Shown here: positions 32,661 to 41,418 of the stretch, piece by piece
Layout: each line of letters starts with the position of its first letter
Position numbering within the stretch: position 1 is the first letter of the stretch
Assembly (NCBI GenBank): GCA_964580575.1
Contig: CAZOLJ010000018.1
Span: 1 to 63,952, forward strand
Direction of reading: 5' to 3'
DNA length: 63,952 bases
DNA from: CAVPDE01 sp964580575
GTDB lineage: Bacteria; Desulfobacterota; DSM-4660; Desulfatiglandales; HGW-15
Program-made: the position numbers and the translations under genes
Notes under the pieces: generated by a model
What the model was told of the DNA's origin: nothing
What the model saw: only the letters and a program-made list of their open reading frames with translations
Databases searched by the model: none

Positions 32661-32769
32661 ACGGTCTCCCTAAGATCCGGACTCTCGATGGTGGTTGGCT
32701 CAATTGTCACCCGGAGCCAGGCAGGCATTGCGGCTACTGGTGCAAAGGGCTATGTCCTCTTATGGCTTT

Positions 32770-32940
32770 TCAGCTTTCCCCCTTTTCAAGGGCGTCAAGC
32801 GCCTCGTGTAATTCGCTTCCAGGCTGGTAGTCCTTGAAATCCACTGGCGCAGGGGTGACAAGCTTCAGGTGATGGGCGATCGATTTGACCAAGTAATAGC
32901 CGTCTTCTCGAAGGTTAAGAGCTTGGATTCGAGGGTTCAC
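32770..32940 (-). CDS. Small unidentified ORF or gene remnant
   Basis: A 56-residue frame from GTG with a protein-like composition: NPRIQALNLREDGYYLVK, then SIAHHLKLVTPAPVDFKDYQ and HEALDALEKGES. The start lacks a good ribosome site and the frame is closed just upstream by TGA, so it may be the 3' end of a decayed gene. I recognise no family. From 32941 to 33233 I see no other gene. Confidence 0.35.
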   Translation of the reverse strand: MNPRIQALNLREDGYYLVKSIAHHLKLVTPAPVDFKDYQPGSELHEALDALEKGES

Positions 32941-33233
32941 ACTTCATACTCATCACTCGGGATTCGCTTGTCGCCAGCTCAAGCACGGGAAATCATTCTA
33001 CCCCATAAATCCTCGATCAGCAAATTTGAAGCGCCAAGCGCCTTCTCCGCATCAGCTTCCTGTCGCCCTCGAAACAACCTGACTTCCTTTCCCCCTTTCT
33101 CATCCTTTTTGACGCCTTTTCTTAAAGAAAGGTTTACTTGTGCGCTCGGTAAAAGGGGATTCTTTCGAGTGTGGTCTTGCCTTCCTCAATTCTTGGCAGT
33201 AGAATATTCGAGTGAAGGCGATTGAGGAAAAGG

Positions 33234-34496
33234 ATGAAAGAGGCTGTAAACCATAATGGTCCTGTGTGGCATCTTTGCGACTTCCTGGGCCATCGGGTCG
33301 TCGATCCTGGGGGACATGCCCTGGGACGAGTGGTTGATTTGGTGGCTGAACTGCGCGAGCAGGATCCTCCCATTACGGGTCTCATCCTTTCCGGTCCTCA
33401 TAAGAGCAGGCGACATCTTTCCTGGACCTGGGTGGAGGAGATGCTGCCGGACTCCGTGAAAGTTCGCTCCGGGGCCCTTGACTCCCTTTCAGAGGTAACG
33501 ATTTCGCCCGGCGAAATCCTGCTCCGAAAGGGGTTGCTGGACAAGCAGATAGTGGACACAGCGGGGGCGAAAGTCGTCAGGGTCAACGATCTTCATCTCC
33601 ATCGACGAAACGGGAACCTTGTGCTGGCCAGAGTCGACGTGGGCATGAGGGGACTTTTGCGGCGGTTGGGTCTCCTCCGAGTGACGGCAGCGGTGATCCA
33701 GTGGCTGTTCGGGTATTCTCTGCCGGATAACCTGATCGCATGGCGTCTGGTTCAGCCGGTGGGCTCTCAGGATATTCTACGGCTCAAGTTTTCTCAGACC
33801 AGGCTGGCGCGGCTCCATCCGGCAGACCTTGCCGACATCATTGAAGACCTTGACCGGCCGGAACGGGATCGGGTTTTCCGTGCCCTTGACATCGAAGTGG
33901 CTGCCGAGGTCCTTGAAGAGTCGGATCCCAAGGTCCAGGTCCAGCTGATCCAACAGATGACCGCCGAGAAAGCCTCGGACGTGCTCGAGCAAATGTCGCC
34001 CAGTGAGGCCACGGATCTCCTCCAGGAATTGGAAGAGCCTCACGCCCAAAGTCTCCTTCAGGAAATGGAGCCGGAAGCGGCACAAGATGTCCGATGCCTC
34101 CTCACCCACGACGAGGAAACGGCCGGCGGTATGATGACCCCCAGCTTTTTCTCTCAGCCTCCGCATGCGACCGTGGAGCAAGCCCTGGAGTCTCTGCGGC
34201 GTGAGGCGGGTGACCTCGATGTCATCTACTATATCTACGTGGAAGACAGCCAAGGTCAGCTCGTTGGAGCCGTGAATCTGCGTGAATTGCTGACGAGCGA
34301 TCCCCAAGCGCCGATCGAGTCCATCATGGTCAGGAGAGTGGTTACCGCAGCTCTTGACGACAAGAAAAGTGACATCGCCGAGCTTTTTGCCAAGTATGGA
34401 TTGAGAGCCTTGCCGGTGGTCGATAAGGAAGGCCGGATTCATGGGGTCATCCGTTTCAAGAGCTTGCTTGAGGCCGTGGCCCCGCACCTCGGCTGA
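33234..34496 (+). CDS. Soluble MgtE-N/CBS protein with PRC-barrel-like N-terminus
   Basis: 420 residues, no membrane segments. Residues ~1-150 hold PRC-barrel-like repeats (HRVVDPGGHALGRVVDLVA; QIVDTAGAKVVRVNDLHL). Residues ~185-290 are the MgtE N-domain superhelix (RLHPADLADIIEDLDRPERD; EKASDVLEQMSPSEATDLLQ), followed by a CBS pair (TAGGMMTPSFFSQPPHATVEQ and ESIMVRRVVTAALDDKKSDI). In MgtE channels these parts sense cytoplasmic Mg2+ and gate the pore; here the pore is missing and an Nramp-family gene follows, so the protein probably gates that transporter in trans (inference). The ATG at 33234 (GAGG 6 nt upstream) is preferred to a TTG at 33222. Confidence 0.88.
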   Translation: MKEAVNHNGPVWHLCDFLGHRVVDPGGHALGRVVDLVAELREQDPPITGLILSGPHKSRRHLSWTWVEEMLPDSVKVRSGALDSLSEVTISPGEILLRKGLLDKQIVDTAGAKVVRVNDLHLHRRNGNLVLARVDVGMRGLLRRLGLLRVTAAVIQWLFGYSLPDNLIAWRLVQPVGSQDILRLKFSQTRLARLHPADLADIIEDLDRPERDRVFRALDIEVAAEVLEESDPKVQVQLIQQMTAEKASDVLEQMSPSEATDLLQELEEPHAQSLLQEMEPEAAQDVRCLLTHDEETAGGMMTPSFFSQPPHATVEQALESLRREAGDLDVIYYIYVEDSQGQLVGAVNLRELLTSDPQAPIESIMVRRVVTAALDDKKSDIAELFAKYGLRALPVVDKEGRIHGVIRFKSLLEAVAPHLG

Positions 34497-34557
34497 ACGC
34501 TTCGTTAAACCGTGTTACGGCAAAGCCATCGCCTTTCGGGAGAGAGCCTATACTGAG

Positions 34558-35838
34558 ATGAACACGCCTCCAACTTCTCTCCACCCAGAATCCCAGAAAA
34601 CACCCGTTTCTCGTCAAGGCTATTGGCGTCGCCTGGCCCTGATCCTGGCAGTGATCGGTCCTGGGATCATCACTTCGAACGTGGACAACGACGCAGGCGG
34701 CATCACCACCTACTCCCTGGCAGGGTCTGAATTCGGGCTCAGACTCCTCTGGAGCATGGTGCCCATCACGGCCGCGCTGATTCTGATTCAGGAGATGAGC
34801 GCCAGGATGGGCGTGGTTTCGGGTAAAGGCCTTGCCGCCCTCATCCGTGAGCAGTTCGGGGCGGCTGTCACCTTCTACCTCATGATCGGCATCATTTTGA
34901 CCAATCTGGCCAACACCGTAGCCGAGTTTGCGGGCGTGGTGGCCGCCCTTGAATTGTTCACCGTGCCCCGGCACTACTCGGCGCCTTTAGCAGCGTTCCT
35001 GGTCTGGTTCCTTGTTCTGAAGGGCTCCTACAAAACAGTGGAGAAGGTGTTCCTGGGGGCCTGTGTCTTTTACGTGGCTTACATCGTTTCCGGGTTCCTG
35101 GCCAAACCGGACTGGGGTTCTGTTTCTCGAGAAATCCTGAGTCCCAGGCCGGATTTCTCCGCTGCAGCCATGACCATGGTGGTCGGCCTCGTGGGAACAA
35201 CGATCGCGCCGTGGATGCAGTTTTACCTTCAGGCGTCCATTGTCGACAAAGGTCTGACGGCCAAAGACTACAAAATCATCCGATGGGACGTCATCACGGG
35301 TTCGGTGACGGTTTCAGTAACGGCCTTCTTCATCATACTGGTCTGCGCCGTCACCATTCACGCCAACGGCATGCGCATCGAAAGCGCCAAGGAAGCCGCC
35401 TTGGCTCTGGCCCCCCTTGCAGGGAAATATGCCTCTGACCTCTTTGCCTTGGGCCTGCTGAATGCTTCTCTCTTTGCGGCATCGATCTTGCCGCTTTCGA
35501 CGGCGTACACCGTGTGCGAAGCCTTCGGGTGGGAATCTTCGGTGGACTGCAAGTTTGAAGAGGCTCCTCAGTTTTACATTCTCTACTCTCTGATGATTGT
35601 GCTGGGTGCCGGGTTGGTCATGATACCGGATGCGCCTTTGATTCCCATCATGTACTTTTCCCAGGTCCTCAACGGGCTGGTGCTTCCGATCATCCTTTTC
35701 TTCATGATCCGCTTGATCAACGATCCTTCCGTGATGGGCGACCAGGTGAACGGACGGGTTGCCAACGTGCTCACCTGGTTGACCGCAGTTCTCCTCAGCC
35801 TTCTTTCGATCGCAACGGTTGTCACCTCGGTTTGGTAA
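34558..35838 (+). CDS. Divergent Nramp-family metal transporter
   Basis: 426 residues, about eleven helices. The first helix reads GPGIITSNVDNDAGGITTYS: classical Nramp has DPGN here, this has DNDAGG. The sixth helix reads GLVGTTIAPWMQFYLQ where MntH/DMT1 has MPH; the Met and His ligands are replaced by Ala and Trp. Such changes are known in Nramp-related Mg2+ transporters and other outliers, so Mn2+/Fe2+ transport should not be assumed. The gene follows the MgtE-N/CBS gene by 61 nt. An in-frame extension to 34441 overlaps the upstream coding region and lacks family sequence; the ATG at 34558 begins just before the conserved core. The 172 nt after the gene hold nothing recognisable. Confidence 0.87.
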   Translation: MNTPPTSLHPESQKTPVSRQGYWRRLALILAVIGPGIITSNVDNDAGGITTYSLAGSEFGLRLLWSMVPITAALILIQEMSARMGVVSGKGLAALIREQFGAAVTFYLMIGIILTNLANTVAEFAGVVAALELFTVPRHYSAPLAAFLVWFLVLKGSYKTVEKVFLGACVFYVAYIVSGFLAKPDWGSVSREILSPRPDFSAAAMTMVVGLVGTTIAPWMQFYLQASIVDKGLTAKDYKIIRWDVITGSVTVSVTAFFIILVCAVTIHANGMRIESAKEAALALAPLAGKYASDLFALGLLNASLFAASILPLSTAYTVCEAFGWESSVDCKFEEAPQFYILYSLMIVLGAGLVMIPDAPLIPIMYFSQVLNGLVLPIILFFMIRLINDPSVMGDQVNGRVANVLTWLTAVLLSLLSIATVVTSVW

Positions 35839-36010
35839 GACCCTCCCCGGGTTGCATCAAAGCCATCAGCCGGATGACGGAAAAACCATTCAGGGACTTC
35901 AGTGAAAATCTCGAATTCCGTTTCAGGGTCAAGGCGATGAAAAGCCTCCATCACGGCGGCGGCCCTTGCTGCGTGGCCGTAGCCGTGAGGGGAGATGAAA
36001 CAGGCGATGC

Positions 36011-37225
36011 TCAGGCCTCTTCCTCGGGAAGGGCGGCTTTGTAAAATGCGGCATCCCCTTGCATCACGATTTCTTTCACCATGGCCGGAACAAGGAGGGT
36101 CGACCCCCGGGAAACCAGAAGAGTCTCTGCGGTTGGGACATCTGTGATCTCCGCGTTTCCCTGAGTGCAGATCATGATCTCCAGGGATTTCCTGCGCCTT
36201 TCATGGTAGGGCACTCCTTTCTCAAGGGAAAGCCTTGAGAGGACAAACTCCTTTGCAGGACTCGGGTAAACCCATTCCGACCGGTTTCGCACTTGAGGCT
36301 TGATGATTCCTCCTTGGTTCTCTTCGAAGCGCAGGATTCGCAGCAGCTCAGGGACATCCGTATGCTTTTTGGTCAGTCCTGCACGGATCACGTTGTCCGA
36401 GTTGGCCATGAGTTCCACCCCGGCGCCTTGGAGGTAGGAGTGGAGCTCACCGGAGTTGATATAGATTGCTTCACCGGGCTCAAGGTGGATCAGATTCAGA
36501 AGGAGGGGGGCAAAAACCCCCATGTCATCGGGAAACCATTGATGAAGCCTGACCACCCATGGGAAGACAGGATCAGAGGAAGCCATGCGCCCAGCATTCG
36601 TTATCAGTTCGGAAATGGCCCTCTTGCGATCCTCCGCAGCCAGCGCCAGCAGGGTGGAAAAGAACCCGGCAACACCCTGTGGTGTTCTGTTTTTTCGAAG
36701 CAGGCGGATGGGCGTCTCCAGCGAAGGAACGGGCGCTCTGTCAAGGAGAACAAGGATCTCATCGGTTTTACGAAAGCCTTTCAGGGCCTCAAAGGGGGTC
36801 AGAGCGCAAAGGATCTCGGGTTTGTGGTTCCCGTCTCTGTAGTTGCGGGCCGGAGCGTCCAGAGGGATCCGCAGACGGTTTTCTTCTGCAAAACCTAGCC
36901 GGGCCTGATGCAGGTCCGGGTGAGCCTGAATGGACAGAGGCAGGGCTGCTGAAAGGATCTTGAACAAAAAAGGCAACTGGTTTGAAAACTTCCTGGCCGC
37001 CTCCGCACCCAGAATATTTTCAGGATCCTGCTGAATCAAATCCGGAAGGGAGACCCATGCGCCGTCCCAGAGGACTTGGGAAATCCCTTTAGGATGGGCC
37101 CCCATCCACAGTTCTGCCATGGGACTCGCTGAAGGAGAGGGCTCTCCCAGAAGCTCGGGGATGAAGGTTCTTGATCCCCAGAAGTACTCTTGAACAGGGT
37201 TCTTAAGAAGTGCAATTCGTTTCAA
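36011..37225 (-). CDS. manA: Type I mannose-6-phosphate isomerase
   Basis: Zinc enzyme interconverting mannose 6-phosphate and fructose 6-phosphate for GDP-mannose and polysaccharide synthesis. 404 residues from a TTG start at 37225 with AAGGGA upstream; the longer frame to 37324 adds a non-conserved N-terminus. Type I motifs: NPVQEYFWGSRTFIPELLG, AELWMGAHPKG, LSIQAHPDLHQARLGFAEEN (Zn ligands Gln and His), and AIYINSGELHSYLQGAGVEL followed by NSDNVIRAGLTKKHTD (Zn His and catalytic Arg). No GDP-mannose genes are adjacent. Confidence 0.92.
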   Translation of the reverse strand: MKRIALLKNPVQEYFWGSRTFIPELLGEPSPSASPMAELWMGAHPKGISQVLWDGAWVSLPDLIQQDPENILGAEAARKFSNQLPFLFKILSAALPLSIQAHPDLHQARLGFAEENRLRIPLDAPARNYRDGNHKPEILCALTPFEALKGFRKTDEILVLLDRAPVPSLETPIRLLRKNRTPQGVAGFFSTLLALAAEDRKRAISELITNAGRMASSDPVFPWVVRLHQWFPDDMGVFAPLLLNLIHLEPGEAIYINSGELHSYLQGAGVELMANSDNVIRAGLTKKHTDVPELLRILRFEENQGGIIKPQVRNRSEWVYPSPAKEFVLSRLSLEKGVPYHERRRKSLEIMICTQGNAEITDVPTAETLLVSRGSTLLVPAMVKEIVMQGDAAFYKAALPEEEA

Positions 37226-37440
37226 GAAGATCCCTTCAGCAGTGGGGCTCGAGTGGTAACCCAGCCTTTCTCGTGAGTTTGAGCCACAGTTTCTTGACTT
37301 TGGGTCGCCTTCTGATGTCTTCATTGACTGTGGGGCTTTTTTCGACTATATTTAATACCATATCATTTCCATTGGCAAGATTCAGTTGCACCATTGCATC
37401 TCACGCGGCGTCTCATGATCCCAGAACGAAAGGGATAATC

Positions 37441-37560
37441 ATGTTTATCTACGTATCTGAAGATACATACCCGGACGGTCATGTGCTTCTTAAGGAAGGA
37501 ACCGCAGGGAACTGGCTGTATGTGGTGCTCTCCGGTGCTGTCGAGATTTCCAAGGGTTAA
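37441..37560 (+). pseudogene. Truncated cyclic-nucleotide-binding domain protein
   Basis: A 39-residue ORF with a proper ribosome site (GAAAGGGATAATC then ATG). MFIYVSEDTYPDGHVLLKEG, then NWLYVVLSGAVEISKG, is the first beta-roll of a Crp/cNMP-binding domain. A TAA ends it before the phosphate-binding cassette, and none of the other frames downstream continues the domain. It is most likely a 5' remnant of a deleted gene. Confidence 0.7.
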
Positions 37561-37752
37561 GGAAAAAAGAAAAGCAAGGTGAAGGTGCGGCTTTGATGAA
37601 CACTTTTTTCTCCAGCATCGGGAGAGGCTATTATTTTTTTAAGGGGCCCCCGTGGCGGCGGGGGTGGTGAGACCACCCCAGCGGATCGATCCACTCCGGG
37701 GCCATGGGCAGATAAAACGCTCATGGCCCCTTGGTTTTTCATGGAGGTGAAT
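37561..37752 (+). promoter_or_regulatory. Highly structured leader before the acyl-CoA hydrolase-GNAT gene
   Basis: Three GC-rich hairpins in a row: CCCCCG-TGGCGG-CGGGGG (~37654-37671), GGGGTGGT-GAG-ACCACCCC (~37668-37686, sharing bases with the first), and the terminator at 37698-37730. The 5' arm of the last, GGGGCC, can also pair with the upstream GGCCCC near 37650, so mutually exclusive folds are possible. I cannot match it to a known riboswitch. Confidence 0.4.
37698..37740 (+). terminator. Intrinsic terminator/attenuator
   Basis: GGGGCCATG pairs perfectly with CATGGCCCC (37698-37706 and 37722-37730), extended by GGC/GCT, around a 9-nt A-rich loop, and is followed by TTGGTTTTT. It ends about 12 nt before the GTG start of the next gene, so it would attenuate that gene unless it is bypassed. 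Confidence 0.7.
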
Positions 37753-39630
37753 GTGTCCTGGGAACTGATTTACATTGAACGAAGAAGAAATCTGGAGGAT
37801 GCCCTGAGGGCGGTGAAGCGTGGGGCGAAGGTCTTTCTGGGCACGGCGTGTGCTGAACCGCAGGTCCTGTTGGAAGGGCTCATCGATCGGGCAAGCCGTC
37901 TGCATGACGTCCAGGTCCTTCATTTCATCACCTTGGGGGATGCCCCTTACACGGAAAAGCGATTTGACACGCGCTTCAGGCACAACGCTTTCTTTGTCGG
38001 TCCGAACACGCGCGATGCGATCAACGAAGCCCGTGCCGACTACACCCCTGTTTTCATTTCCGAGATTCCAAGTCTTTTCCGAAAAGGAATTGTTCCTATT
38101 GACGTCGCCCTGATCCAGGTCTCTCCTCCAGACCGGCATGGGTATGTGAGTCTCGGAATTTCCGTGGACATTGTCAAAGCGGCCGTGGACTCGGCCCGGC
38201 TGGTCATCGCGCAGGTGAACCGCAGCATGCCCAGAACCCTCGGAGACACGTTCATCCCGGTTCACAAAATCCACACCTTTGTGGAACACGATGCCCCGCT
38301 TGTGGAGTTCCGTTATCCCGAGCTGGATGACGTGGGGAAGGCGATCGCCCGGAATGTGGCCAAGCTAGTGAGCGACGGGGACACGCTGCACCTGGGCTTC
38401 GGACACATCCCTTACGGGGTGCTGAGGTTTCTCTCGGACAGAAAAGACCTTGGAGTGCACACGGAAGTGATCTCCGATGATTTCATCAACCTAATCGAGC
38501 AAGGGGTGATCACCGGAGACCGCAAGACCCTGCACCCGGGCCAGGTGGTTTGCAGTTTCTGCATCGGGACACGCAGGATCTTCGACTATGTACAGGACAA
38601 TCCACGGATCGGGTTTTATCCTGCCGAGACCATCTACAATCCTCTGGTGATTGCTCAGAATGAGCGGATGGTGTCTGTGGGAAGCTGCCTGGAGGTGGAT
38701 TTGAGCGGGCAGATCTGCTCCGAGTCCAAAGGCTTTCACTTCTACAGCGGCATCGGAGGCCGGCTCGATTTTATCCGGGGAGCGGCCATGTCAAAAGGAG
38801 GAAAGTCCATTATCACCCTGCCATCCACTACAAAGGATGGAGCCCAGTCGCGCATCAGGGCCCATCTTCAGGAAGGGGCGGGTGTCGTGGCTACCCGCGG
38901 GGATGTGCAGTATGTGGTGACGGAGTACGGTATCGCCTATCTGCGCGGGAAGACCGTTCGAGAGCGGGCCATGGCCCTCATCAACATCGCTCACCCGCGT
39001 TTTCGGAGGGACCTGCTGGAGGAAGCCAAGAAGCGCTCCTATGTCTACCCTGATCAGGTCCTGATTCATGCGGAACACCAGGCGTACCCGGAGGAAGAGG
39101 AAGTCAAGGAGACCCTTTCGGACGGGTCCCTGATCACCATTCGCCCCATCAAGCCTACGGATGAACCCCTGCTCCAGGACTTCTTCTACTCTCATTCCGA
39201 TGAAACGGTTTACCTCCGGTACTTCCGGCAGGTTCGGGCCATGCCCCACGTCACCGCGCAGGCCATGGTCAACGTGGACTATCAGGAGCGCATGGCTTTT
39301 GTGGCAACGCTCGGGGAAATAGGCCTTGAACGAATCATCGGAGTGGGTCGATATGCGGCGGAAAAGGAGGACAAAGGCATCGTGGAAGTGGCCTACACTG
39401 TCCATGAAGAGCACCAGGGCCGGGGTCTTGGGCCTCTGCTACAACAGCGCCTCGAAGACTATGCAAAGCGCAAAGGCTTCGTGGGCGCGGCAGGGTACCT
39501 TTTCCAGGACAATGTGCCGATGCTGAAAATCTTTTCGAAAAAAGGGGCTTACAGCGGAGAGATACTGGAGGACGGCATCCTCAGGGTCGTAAGATACTTT
39601 GATGCACCCTCCGATCAGTCAGCGTCCTAG
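37753..39630 (+). CDS. Acetyl-CoA hydrolase/transferase (CoA-transferase family I) fused to a GNAT domain
   Basis: 625 residues. The N-terminal ~440 residues are of the acetyl-CoA hydrolase/4-hydroxybutyrate CoA-transferase type: RGAKVFLGTACAEPQVLLEG, DVALIQVSPPDRHGYVSLG, LHLGFGHIPYGVLRFL and VGSCLEVDLSGQICSES, whose Glu is the CoA-accepting residue, then YSGIGGRLDFIRGA. The last ~165 residues form a GNAT (YTVHEEHQGRGLGPLLQQRL is its acetyl-CoA loop), with a leader IRPIKPTDEPLLQDFFYSHS. Similar fusions exist in acyl-CoA synthetase/Pat-type proteins, where the GNAT modifies lysines; here it may regulate the attached enzyme (inference). The GTG at 37753 is preferred: GGAGG lies 5 nt upstream and the ATG at 37723 falls inside the terminator. 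Confidence 0.85.
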   Translation: MSWELIYIERRRNLEDALRAVKRGAKVFLGTACAEPQVLLEGLIDRASRLHDVQVLHFITLGDAPYTEKRFDTRFRHNAFFVGPNTRDAINEARADYTPVFISEIPSLFRKGIVPIDVALIQVSPPDRHGYVSLGISVDIVKAAVDSARLVIAQVNRSMPRTLGDTFIPVHKIHTFVEHDAPLVEFRYPELDDVGKAIARNVAKLVSDGDTLHLGFGHIPYGVLRFLSDRKDLGVHTEVISDDFINLIEQGVITGDRKTLHPGQVVCSFCIGTRRIFDYVQDNPRIGFYPAETIYNPLVIAQNERMVSVGSCLEVDLSGQICSESKGFHFYSGIGGRLDFIRGAAMSKGGKSIITLPSTTKDGAQSRIRAHLQEGAGVVATRGDVQYVVTEYGIAYLRGKTVRERAMALINIAHPRFRRDLLEEAKKRSYVYPDQVLIHAEHQAYPEEEEVKETLSDGSLITIRPIKPTDEPLLQDFFYSHSDETVYLRYFRQVRAMPHVTAQAMVNVDYQERMAFVATLGEIGLERIIGVGRYAAEKEDKGIVEVAYTVHEEHQGRGLGPLLQQRLEDYAKRKGFVGAAGYLFQDNVPMLKIFSKKGAYSGEILEDGILRVVRYFDAPSDQSAS

Positions 39631-39639
39631 ATTTTCCTT

Positions 39640-39688
39640 TTGACAAATTCGGGAAGGAGTGTTACCTTTACTTACCGGTAGGTAAAGG
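39640..39688 (+). promoter_or_regulatory. Promoter and palindromic operator of the tetR-RND operon
   Basis: TTGACA (39640-39645), 17-nt spacer, TACCTT as a weak -10 (39663-39668). A 24-bp near-palindrome at 39665-39688 (11 of 12 positions symmetric, centre TACCGGTA, arms CCTTTAC/GTAAAGG) overlaps the -10 and start point, as expected for TetR autorepression. Confidence 0.65.
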
Positions 39689-39753
39689 TGGGTCTGGTTC
39701 GCGATCCGCCTTTTATTGTAGGTGCTCTTAGCAGCAAGGATGGCGGCAGGAAA

Positions 39754-40365
39754 GTGGACCAAATCGAGCGAAAAGGAAATCACGAACCGGACGCGAGGAA
39801 AGCGCTCTTTTTGGCGGGCATCAATCTTTTTGCCGAAAAAGGATATGCAAGCACTTCGGTTAGGGAAATCGTCTCCCTTGCGGGAGTGACCAAACCGGTT
39901 CTCTACTATTATTTCCACAGCAAGGAAGGCATGTTTCAGGCCATCCTGGATTGGGCGGCTGAAGAGCTGGAAGCCATTCTGAAGGAGGCCCTTCAAAAAC
40001 CCGGCACGGCCCTTGAGCGGATTGTTCACCTTTATCGCCGCATTTATCAGGGATTGATGGAACACTATCAGCTTTTCAAGCTCATCAATCGTTTGTTCTT
40101 CGGTCCTCCTCAGGGGGCTCCCCGCTATGACATTGAACGGTTCCACCGCCGGATGGTGGAGGTCATCAAGGAGATCTACCTCGGGGGCCTGAGGCGGGGG
40201 GAGCTCAGAGAAGTTGATCCGGACGAGGCGACGCTGCTCGTGCTTGGGGTGACCGATTACTGCTTTCACCTCGATTATCTCCACCCGGAATCCATGGACC
40301 CGGACAGGGCTGAAAGATTGTTGCGCCTCGCCTTCCAGGGACTATCAGAAAGGAATGAGGGTTGA
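39754..40365 (+). CDS. TetR/AcrR-family transcriptional repressor
   Basis: N-terminal HTH: ALFLAGINLFAEKGYASTSV then REIVSLAGVTKPVLYYYFHS, the standard TetR helix-turn-helix. The C-terminal ligand domain ends LLRLAFQGLSERNEG. 203 residues from the GTG at 39754 (GGCAGGAAA upstream). A GTG at 39688 would extend it by 22 residues, but that codon lies within the operator and near the predicted transcript start, so it is less likely. It directly precedes the efflux genes and the palindrome in its own promoter points to local control of the pump. Confidence 0.88.
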   Translation: MDQIERKGNHEPDARKALFLAGINLFAEKGYASTSVREIVSLAGVTKPVLYYYFHSKEGMFQAILDWAAEELEAILKEALQKPGTALERIVHLYRRIYQGLMEHYQLFKLINRLFFGPPQGAPRYDIERFHRRMVEVIKEIYLGGLRRGELREVDPDEATLLVLGVTDYCFHLDYLHPESMDPDRAERLLRLAFQGLSERNEG

Positions 40366-41418
40366 ATGATGAGTCGTTTGAGTGCATTGCGTCATCATGC
40401 GTTTCTGTTGATTCTGGCCATTGCTCTTGCAGCCGGGTGCACGCGATCCGAGAGCAGTGCCAAACCTGAAAACAATCAGAACAAAGCGGTCAAGGTTTCC
40501 GTCGTGAGGGTGGAGCCTGCGCCCATGAAAGATGTTCTTGTTCTGCCCGGCGAGACAGAGGCCTGGCAAGACGTGCGGGTTGCTGCGGATATGGCGGGGC
40601 GGGTGGAATGGATCGGCCCGAAAGAGGGCCAGACCGTGAAAGAGGGAGATCTCATCGCGAAAATCGATGTGGCCTCCCTCAAGGCGGCGCTCGATCGAGC
40701 GGAGGCCGCTCAGAAGCTTGCCGACGATCTCTATCAGAGACGCTACAAGCTGTTCGAGAGAAACATCATCAATCAGGAGGAGCTGGACAAAAGCGAAACA
40801 GAGAGAACTCTTGCCCGGGCCAACTTCAGGCAGATGCAGATCGAGTACGAGCGAGGCTTTTTGAAAGCTCCCCTGACCGGCATGGTCAACCACCTTTTCG
40901 TCGATGAAGGGGAATTCGTGGACAAGGGCAAGCCCTTTGTGGACCTGGTCAACGTGGACAAGATAAAGATCAATGTCAACGTCCCTGAACTGGATGTGCG
41001 CTATCTGAAAGCGGGCCAGAAAACCATGGTCCGCGTGGACGCGTTTCCGGATCGGGAACTTTTTGGAATCATCGATTTCGTGGCTTACAAGGCAGACCCC
41101 GCAACGAAAAGCTTTCACGTCAAGGTCATTGTGGACAATCGGGGTCATGACGTCCGGCCGGGCATGATCGCCCGTGTGGCGTTTCTCCGCCGCGTCATTC
41201 CCGACGCCCTGGCAGCCCCCATATTCTCCATCGTGGACAAGGGCGGAGAGCGCATCCTCTTCGTGGAAATAGACGGCGTGGCTCATGCGCGAACCATTTC
41301 CATCGGGGTGATCGAGGGCGACAAGATCCAGATCACCAAGGGTCTTCAGCCCGGGGACAACCTCATTGTCGTGGGTCAGAAGGAAGTGGAAGAGGGGATG
41401 AGGGTTCAGATCCAATGA
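40366..41418 (+). CDS. RND efflux periplasmic adaptor (membrane fusion) lipoprotein
   Basis: 350 residues. A lipoprotein signal with lipobox LAAGC (Cys25) anchors it to the membrane. Then a barrel-sandwich lipoyl half (VRVAADMAGRVEWIGPKEGQ), a coiled-coil hairpin (LKAALDRAEAAQKLADDLYQ; EELDKSETERTLARANF), the second lipoyl half (GFLKAPLTGMVNHLFVDEGE) and the beta-barrel/MP domains. It joins the RND pump to an outer-membrane channel, which is not in the window. The ATG follows the tetR stop directly, and the gene overlaps the pump gene by 4 nt. Confidence 0.93.
   Translation: MMSRLSALRHHAFLLILAIALAAGCTRSESSAKPENNQNKAVKVSVVRVEPAPMKDVLVLPGETEAWQDVRVAADMAGRVEWIGPKEGQTVKEGDLIAKIDVASLKAALDRAEAAQKLADDLYQRRYKLFERNIINQEELDKSETERTLARANFRQMQIEYERGFLKAPLTGMVNHLFVDEGEFVDKGKPFVDLVNVDKIKINVNVPELDVRYLKAGQKTMVRVDAFPDRELFGIIDFVAYKADPATKSFHVKVIVDNRGHDVRPGMIARVAFLRRVIPDALAAPIFSIVDKGGERILFVEIDGVAHARTISIGVIEGDKIQITKGLQPGDNLIVVGQKEVEEGMRVQIQ

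Noticed and set aside
37441..37560. Functional 39-residue cyclic-nucleotide sensor
   Set aside because: The beta-roll is cut off before the cNMP-binding cassette, so it cannot fold as a complete domain.
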